Shown here piece by piece: positions 57,481-64,000 of a stretch of DNA of 64,000 bases (position 1 is the stretch's first letter; the number at the start of each line of letters is the position of its first letter). This DNA comes from Ectocarpus siliculosus. Taxonomy: Eukaryota; Sar; Phaeophyceae; Ectocarpales; Ectocarpaceae. A program made the position numbers and the translations under genes. Where the stretch lies: the NCBI GenBank assembly GCA_000310025.1, contig FN649734.1, positions 1,751,749-1,815,748 on the forward strand, given 5' to 3'. The notes beneath the pieces are model-generated. The model worked only from the letters and a program-made list of their open reading frames with translations. It was not told where the DNA came from and did not search any database.

Positions 57481-60400
57481 CATGCACTATAATACAGTAG
57501 TCCCAAGCTGTTGCCTTTATTTATTGCTTAGTGCTTCACGCTTGAGGACGGCAACGAGAAGGGATTCAGGCAGCGGCATGTGCTAAACGCGAATAAAGCG
57601 AACACTACGAAGTCAAAGGAGAGTTGAAGCTTACCTATCTGTATTCTACTATTAATTAATACGGGTCCGAATGCATGCATGTGTGTGTGTGTATTTCAAC
57701 GGTGACCTGCTCATCAAAAAAGTGATGGATGAGTAGCCTATATTTAAATTTTCGGGAAATAAATGCATATACTCTGGCATTTCACGCTCGACCCGTGTCT
57801 CATGTGGCATACAATAAATGTATGGACTAGAGGACATGGATTCTCGGAAGCGTGTCGCGTTCGGACAAAGACCTATTGCTATTTCGCATATGAGCAGAAA
57901 AATCGAGTGGGTCTCCAAACGAGACGGCAAGAGGGCCATTCAGGGGCGTCCGATGCACCATTCTCCGCCCATGCCTCCGGTTCCATCAGACCTAGGTGGC
58001 ACCTGAAATGGCGTGGCATCGTTTCGCGAAATAATCTCTGGTTCAATCCCCCCCCTACCATCGCCCCAACTCTCCCGAAAGCGAAACAAAGCTATCGCTC
58101 AAAAACTTCAGCGTTCGATATATAATCAATGAGACGCCAACGCCTTATGAATCTCCGGTTCGCAGGTAAAAACTGCGATCGGAGTTTTTCATAAACCCAA
58201 ATGTCCGGGTCGTGTTTTACGCGAACCCGACAAATATTGCCTATAAAAAACCAAGGCAGACAGGCAGACTCAATTCGGAGGAAATACGCAAAATAGGTAT
58301 ATTGGTTGACTTAGAGACAAGGTGACTAATTGCGTGTGGGGTTGAGTGTTACTCACGGAAAACGACACCAACACCAGCATACGAAAGCCACAGAAAAGAA
58401 GTCCCAATCCAAAACCTTCCGCAACGTGCGGTTGGAGTGCAGGAAACACTGCTGGCGCTCGAATACGTTGTTGCCGTCATCAGACAACCTGGCGCGGTTG
58501 ATAATGATCTTACCGCGTTCCGTAGCATTTGGGCGGCTACCACACGCACAAACCGCCGTTTTTGGGTGCCCCACACTACACTACAGTACTGTAGGTGAGT
58601 CCCCCAGATTATTAGATCGCAAGAAAAAAAAAACTCGTGCACGCCGGCATTGTGTACCACGTTGATCCCACATGGCATCGACATGTGTATGTATTGGGGA
58701 CATCGCACAATACGGGGTATGTAGTGATTGTGATAGCAACTCGACGAGTATCGTCGCATTGCCTGTCTGAAGCTTTTAAGTTTTTAGCGGTTAATAAAGT
58801 CGAGAGCGCACACAGCGACACGCTCGCTCATCGAGAACGACAAAACTTTCTGCACACAGTCGGAGTAGGCGACGTAAGATACCACACCCACTGCAACCAG
58901 AACAATTATTCAAAACTCGATTTCTCCAAAAGAGCAGAAAGAAGGTGGCCGTTGGAACCGATAGCTTTCCGAAAACAAACGTTCCTCGTCGTCGTGGACT
59001 AGCTTTGGCTGTGACTGTTGATGAAAATAATGAGTCACCTATGGCAGGTAAATGCAGAAGAATATGGAGCAGTAAGTTCTGCAACAACTATCCATGGACA
59101 AACGAACACAGCAGTTCCGGTCGTTCGTGGTCTTCACAATAAAAGCCGTTTCGTTCTCTCTACCCAGTACCTTCTTCTGTCCGTACTATTATGTTTGATA
59201 ATCTATCGTTTGCGCGGTCGATTTCCCCCGTGGTCACAGGCTAATTTACCCCAAAAAGGTCCTCAAGGTTATAAAAGTATCATAGTGCCAACGATATATT
59301 AGTCTATTTAGGACCCTCCCCTCGCCTGGAACACGCCACGCGGAATAAAACCGGCACGCAATGCGAGGTAACCATAGACTGGACAAAAAAAGAAAAATAA
59401 GCAGGAAGAAAAGAGCAGAGGGACAAAAAAGTAGAGAAAGACGCGGATAAAAGAAAGATACATGCCAGAACCACTACCTACCGTAGCGACGAACAAACAA
59501 AAACGACACAGGACAACAACGAAACGGTCCACCCTAGACGACGTCATCGCTCGTGGGGGGGTTGGTGCAATGGTGCAGCCGCAGCTGGAGACCATGATTC
59601 ATTTTGTCTTGCGCCCGAAGAAGTTTGAGGCGACCACACGCGCACCCGAAAAAACAGTCAGTCTTCGACTGGCCTTGAGCGGAGAGAAAGAAGAGAGGGC
59701 ACTTCTGACTCGCCCATCCATGCGTATGCACTTTGTTTTGGCGAGGGATTCCGTGCTGTCAAGAATCCCGCTAATCATCTCGCTGATGATCTGTTTCGTC
59801 TACGTAGTACCCACGATCAAACCCGAATGAAAAAGAGACCGCTCTTCGCTCACTCGGAAAGAATCCGGGACTAAAGGAATGCGGACCCCAGAAGATGTAA
59901 TTTTCAGTAGTTTTTAGATTAGGTTTCATTTCCGAAACGAAAGAGCCGGGCTGGAGAGAAGGAGGGGGAGCAGAGGCGCAGTACGCGTTCCCCGTCATGG
60001 ACATATCGTAAGAGTCATATTGTGGTGGTGGCAGGAGCCTGTCTCTGCACGATCAGGTCAGAAGGTCACCACTACCCGGGGCTCTTCTGTTGCACCCATG
60101 GACGCAGCAGCAGGGGTAGCGCATGTCCTGTAGTAGGCCACTACTACTGCTGAAAATGTTTGAGGTCACGAATTTACCGACAGGTGGGTTGTAGGTGGGC
60201 AGGGGACCCTAAGAAACAGGCACAACACAGCCAGTCTTTTAGAATGAAGTACATCCTCACAGTTTCTTGAAAGCAAGAACGAAGGGCGAAAGTAAAAGAG
60301 AAATCGCCAGCGACAGGAAACGAAGAAGTAGCGGAGAGCAGAGTGAAGAAACAACGCACCCTTGCCGTTCTGACCCACCACATGCTTTCCATGTACTTGA

Positions 60401-61176
60401 GCAAACAGTAGGGGTAGCACCCACTACCCGACATGCAGCAGCCGAGTACCCACACAGATAGTCTAGTCCCTTTCACTCGGCAAGAACAATAACGCCCGGG
60501 CGAACTTGCGTTTACTTGTGGTCATGGAAAGAACATCATGATGACGTATGTATGTACTTCATTCTGCTTGCCGTGGGAGATGCACATCGCTACGCGAGGA
60601 AGGCGTTAACCCCTCGCATAGAATGTGCTGAGGTAGATCCTATCCCTCAAGCTCAACCACAGCTATATGCGATACTTCTTCATCGTAGCATCACCTCTCA
60701 CCCAGCAAGAATCGAAAAATAAGCTGTTTTCTTAGCGGACCCTCATTTTTGCGACTCTCCACAACTGCTGTTCGCGGATGGCAACATGGCGACACAGACA
60801 GACAAAATGTAGGGTTTGACGCCGGTCTTATCCGCCGCGGGGGTAGAAGCTACTCAAAGTCGGGCAGGGGTTGTGATTTGCAATTCCCTACGGAACCGTT
60901 CTTGAGGCGCCATGAGAGTTGCACTGCTGTTTTTTTTTTTTCGTCTTCACTTCAACTCAGCGCTCACAGCACTAGCGCCATTTTACTCCTCCTCCAACCC
61001 GTGGTCACACAGAAGAGCCCCTCTCTACCCTCCCCTCCTGCGGTACGTTGCCTTCGATTTTTAATTCGAGAAGAGTTCAGCATTCTCTTCCCTCTGTGTA
61101 CACACGAACTAGCGCTATCCACTAGGCCAGGAGTGGAAGCGAAAGAAAAACTCACTTTGCAAGAAAAGCTCGCTTA
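57481..61176. other. Largely non-coding stretch
   Basis: Contains R1 copy 3 (59125-59290) and short open frames, none with motifs or matching splice sites. A plus-strand frame at 59462-59830 (contains RSTLDDVIARGGVGAMVQPQ) is the longest and is unassigned. Confidence 0.35.
59125..59290 (+). repeat. Dispersed repeat R1, copy 3
   Basis: CTTCACAATAAAA, CTCTCTACCCAGTACCTTC, GGTCACAGGCTAATTTACCC and CAAAAAGGTCCTCAAGG follow the order of R1 copy 2. Confidence 0.75.
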
Positions 61177-61253
61177 CGCCGGGATTCGAACCACCCCTGA
61201 ATGACCTCTAGAAGGTTTCGAGGACACCAACACTAGACCACCAGGGCGACCGG
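61177..61253 (-). other. tRNA-like sequence (A-box and B-box)
   Basis: Minus strand begins GCCCTGGTGGTCTAGTGTTGG (tRNA-Glu-like A-box) and ends GGTTCGAATCCCGGCG. Spacing is tRNA-like, but the T-stem and acceptor stem are mismatched, so it is more likely a tRNA-derived SINE or pseudogene than a working tRNA. Confidence 0.4.
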
Positions 61254-61744
61254 TGCTTTAGCCGAGATTATTATGTACAGGCGGCAAGGAAAAATAAAAA
61301 GATGTTGGGCGGATGGGACCCTCTTTGTTTCAACTGGCCAACTGTTGTTTGGATGGCGAGACAATTTCCAGTCTTGTTGTTGTCCGCCACAGGAGGTGGA
61401 AGTTGATATTCAAACTCGGGGAGGGGTCATGGTTTGCCATTCCCTACCGAACCGTACTCACTCGGGGCACCACGTCGCGGACATGGCAAGAATAACATCC
61501 CCCCAACGAATACGTGTACTCTGCTGAAATTAATCGATGGGTGGGTGGGGGCCCCAAAGCAAATCCAACATCGCGGGTTGCGTTGTTGTGGGGATCCCAC
61601 CGGCGAAAGGCGAGAGAGAGAGAGAGGTACCGGAGAGAAGACAAGGCATTCACTCTTGAGAATTCACTCCCTCTCGTCCCTCTGACCCACCGGAAGCGTC
61701 GGCAATGAAATGCAACGAACATTTAAGGGCGGTGACATCGGATA

Positions 61745-61860
61745 CACTGATGAGATGGCATTTAGAAGTGTTTTTTGTTTTCAACCGCACCTAGACTGGC
61801 GTCTGTTCATTGGTCAGCCGGTTAGCGGGGTCGATGCTACTAATAGAGACACACAAATTC
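61745..61860 (+). repeat. Dispersed repeat R2, copy 2
   Basis: TTTTCAACCGCACCTAGACTGG, then TTCATTGGTCAGCCGGTTAG, as in R2 copy 1. Confidence 0.65.
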
Positions 61861-62106
61861 ATGAGCCAGATGACTTTCCTCACAACAAACGCCGCGGGAA
61901 TAGAGAGGAGGACCCACCAAAAAGGTACTGGGAACATTGGCGATGAGCGCGGCGGTAGTATATGTGGGCCGGACGATGAAAATAATCCGCAACGAACGCG
62001 CGTCCGAAGTATAGTAGCGCGGCCAGCCATGGTTAGCACGTGTACAGTAGTGTTCTTCTCTTGTTGCCACGGCATCTGTCTGTAATCGGGAGAAAAGCGT
62101 AGACTC

Positions 62107-62226
62107 CCCCCATGACCCTCCCTCACAGGGTCCCAGATCGTGGCCTTTAGCAATCTGTGTTTTCAGTCTCCAAGACCGACCTATTTTCATTAGTCAGCTG
62201 GTTAGCGCGGTCGATGCAAATAATAA
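62107..62226 (+). repeat. Dispersed repeat R2, copy 3
   Basis: CCTCACAGGGTCCCAG, TGTGTTTTCAGTCTCCAAGA and TTAGTCAGCTGGTTAGCGCG followed by AATAATA, more diverged than copies 1 and 2. Confidence 0.65.
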
Positions 62227-63369
62227 CATAATAGTATCCGAAACAGACTGCGACAGAGGCACACATTGTGGTGCGGGTGCATTACAGTGCTGGCCCGCTC
62301 GTAAGCAACACCTATTTCAGCCGAGGCTCAAATTTTATTGCCGCAGCCATAGTGAGCTGAATTTCGTACGTCACAATTTCTTTTTTTTCCCGATGAGAAT
62401 TGCACAATTTTTTATTTCGCCATCTCTTATTTTTTCACCATGCAAACTGCACAGTTTCTTATCAACGCCATTTCCGTCGACGCAGTCTTCAGGAGACCCA
62501 CCGTACTTGCGGCGATAGAATAGGGCCCCGCCCGTTGTACGCGCGCGGAGGCCGTTTCTTATTTCCTGCGGCCAACCTTCAATCCCCTGCTTCTTGTGTC
62601 TAGGAACTCGAAACTGTGCCGTTTCGTATCATTCCATTTCTTGTCACTCTCCGCCAAATGAGCTCAATTTCTTAGGCGCTTTTTCTGAGATTTTCAAAAT
62701 TCTGAGCCTCGAACTCTTACTACGAAGAAGGTCTTTCTTACGAGCGGGCCGACTCTGTATCACCATGCAAAGAACGTCTGAGCCGGGCCCACTGCCTCGT
62801 CTGCATTAAGACGAGCGTCTGCCTTTTCCTCCAAACAGGATGGTGCGGGTTGTTATCCTCAAGGCACTACGCCAGTGTCATGCGGATTGCAGACGAGGAC
62901 TGTTCTTCCGCATTTACCACAGGTATTGGCAGAGAGGGTAAGGACTGTATGATGGATGTCGTGATCCCCCCCGAGGTTTACGTGCAGGAGACAGGGGAGG
63001 AGTTCTGCACCAAGTCTGTCCTTCCTTGTAGATGTCAACGTTGTAAACTCATGTATTTGTAAGTAGGAGCATCGACGAATCGGTTCAAACGCCAGGATCC
63101 GCACTCGAAGATCGAGCGACAAGCCAGCCAAGCCATCTATCTATGCGGGAACTTTCAAGTTTCTACCCACCTACATTAAATCTTCCCTCCTTACTGCTGC
63201 TTTTCAACCTACGGTGGTCTTGGCAAAGGTACCAATAACAGCAACCGCCAACCACGGCCTAGAAGCATTCTGCAGAGGAAATATTGACGACGAGTTACAG
63301 TAGTCTTTCTCCTCAAGGCCACCTTTGTATTCACGAGTACCGTACCAACAAAATTCAGAGACGGCTTAC
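62227..63369. other. No clear gene
   Basis: A plus-strand frame from 62839 (MVRVVILKALRQCHADC, then a G-G-T-A-T-T donor after RIYH) might be a small exon following the acceptor CCAAACAG. It is unsupported otherwise. Confidence 0.3.
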
Positions 63370-63655
63370 CCTCGAGCCATGTGTTGCTCGTATTCTGTCA
63401 GCACCCGACGACTGGTCGACTGAATTCCACCACGACCAATAGGTCGGGATATCGTCAGTTGTAGATACTTGAGGATTGTGATGGTATTGAGGACCATTCA
63501 TTTGGGAGTTACGCGGTGGTGCAGGAAACCCATCCAGGGCGATATTTGATGCACGTGGCACTGTACTTGGTCGTGTTTGGCCGACAGAGAGAGATGGGAG
63601 ATAGAGCTGGAGATTAGAGGTCGGAGAAGGAACTTGATTGGAGAGAGAGAAAGCA
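63370..63655 (-). CDS. Possible Ser/Pro-rich exon of a minus-strand gene at the right edge
   Basis: Open frame between a CTCCAG acceptor (63656) and a consensus GTAAGC donor (63369). Reads LSNQVPSPTSNLQLYLPSLS and, near the end, TYWSWWNSVDQSSGADRIR. Composition is coding-like. Family unknown. Confidence 0.35.
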
Positions 63656-64000
63656 CTGGAGGTGGCGGAAGAGAGATTGGAAGTGCGCCACATTCTCACA
63701 AGCCTTATCGCATCCACGCATAAGGGGTCCAGTGGACTCACCGGTGGTACCCCACACGAAATTCCCAACACGTACACCCCCCGAGATCTTCAAGACAGAT
63801 ATTGCTTCGAGAACATCTAACATGAGGGAAGGGAAAGCACGAGAAAGACTAAAACGATGTTGGAGGAGGGAAATATGGCGTGGAAGAGAGCAACATCGGT
63901 CTCAAGCCACATGGCCTTCCTCACAAAACACCGCAGGGCTATCGAGAACCTGCCCAAAATTAATGGGAATATTGGGGACGAGGGGTGCTGGTGATAGTAG

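Noticed and set aside
61177-61253. Functional tRNA gene
   Set aside because: A- and B-boxes are present but the T-stem and acceptor stem do not pair; kept only as tRNA-like.
1-64000. Integrated large DNA virus (brown-algal phaeovirus type)
   Set aside because: No capsid, viral polymerase or other phaeoviral gene was recognised anywhere in the window.

Overview
The window looks like nuclear DNA of a photosynthetic stramenopile, most probably a brown alga of the Ectocarpus type. The reasons are: near-balanced base composition, genes cut into many short exons by introns of several hundred bases with GT-AG ends, a signal-peptide-plus-phenylalanine presequence of the heterokont plastid type on one gene, and transposases carrying CxC5/CxC6-like cysteine clusters. 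The assignment to a brown alga is inference. Five N-tracts or low-quality joins show this is a draft assembly.

Left part (1-10 kb) holds the two best cellular genes. They are arranged head to head with their start codons only about 180 bases apart. On the minus strand is a FEN1/XPG-like nuclease of the Asteroid family (seven exons joined here, continuing off the left edge). On the plus strand is a nine-exon TraB-domain protein with a probable plastid-targeting leader. I joined exons by hand from reading phase and splice sites. Every junction given in these two entries keeps frame.

From 10 to 20 kb there is little coding sequence. The stretch holds two dense arrays built from the palindrome TTCCATGGAA, a short run of telomere-like hexamers, a 349-base satellite, and an assembly gap flanked by a 583-base duplicate that is probably artificial.

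From 20 to 43 kb the window is dominated by transposons. A KDZ transposase gene (minus, 20.9-25.1 kb) is followed by an unrecognised plus-strand ORF. This ORF runs into an 8.07 kb Mutator-like element (27,268-35,340) bounded by 99-base inverted repeats that match perfectly by eye. The element encodes an intron-rich transposase (FAR1-like zinc domain, MULE core, SWIM finger) and contains a small MITE. To its right lies an unrecognised multi-exon plus-strand gene (36.8-42.7 kb), interrupted by a ~1 kb non-autonomous element with subterminal AAATCTTG repeats.

From 43 to 64 kb coding content is sparse: one membrane-protein exon near 48 kb and a few doubtful exons. The rest is repeats: further palindrome arrays, a foldback element, a second MITE copy, dispersed short repeats and tRNA-like relics.

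The most unusual feature is a recurring architecture. Six unrelated self-complementary words (TTCCATGGAA, a CATGGA-rich relative, GCCCATGGGC, CTGTTATAACAG/CTTTTATAAAAG, ATCTTGGCCAAGAT, GGCGGTACCGCC) each form their own dense, irregularly spaced array, and variants often change both arms together.
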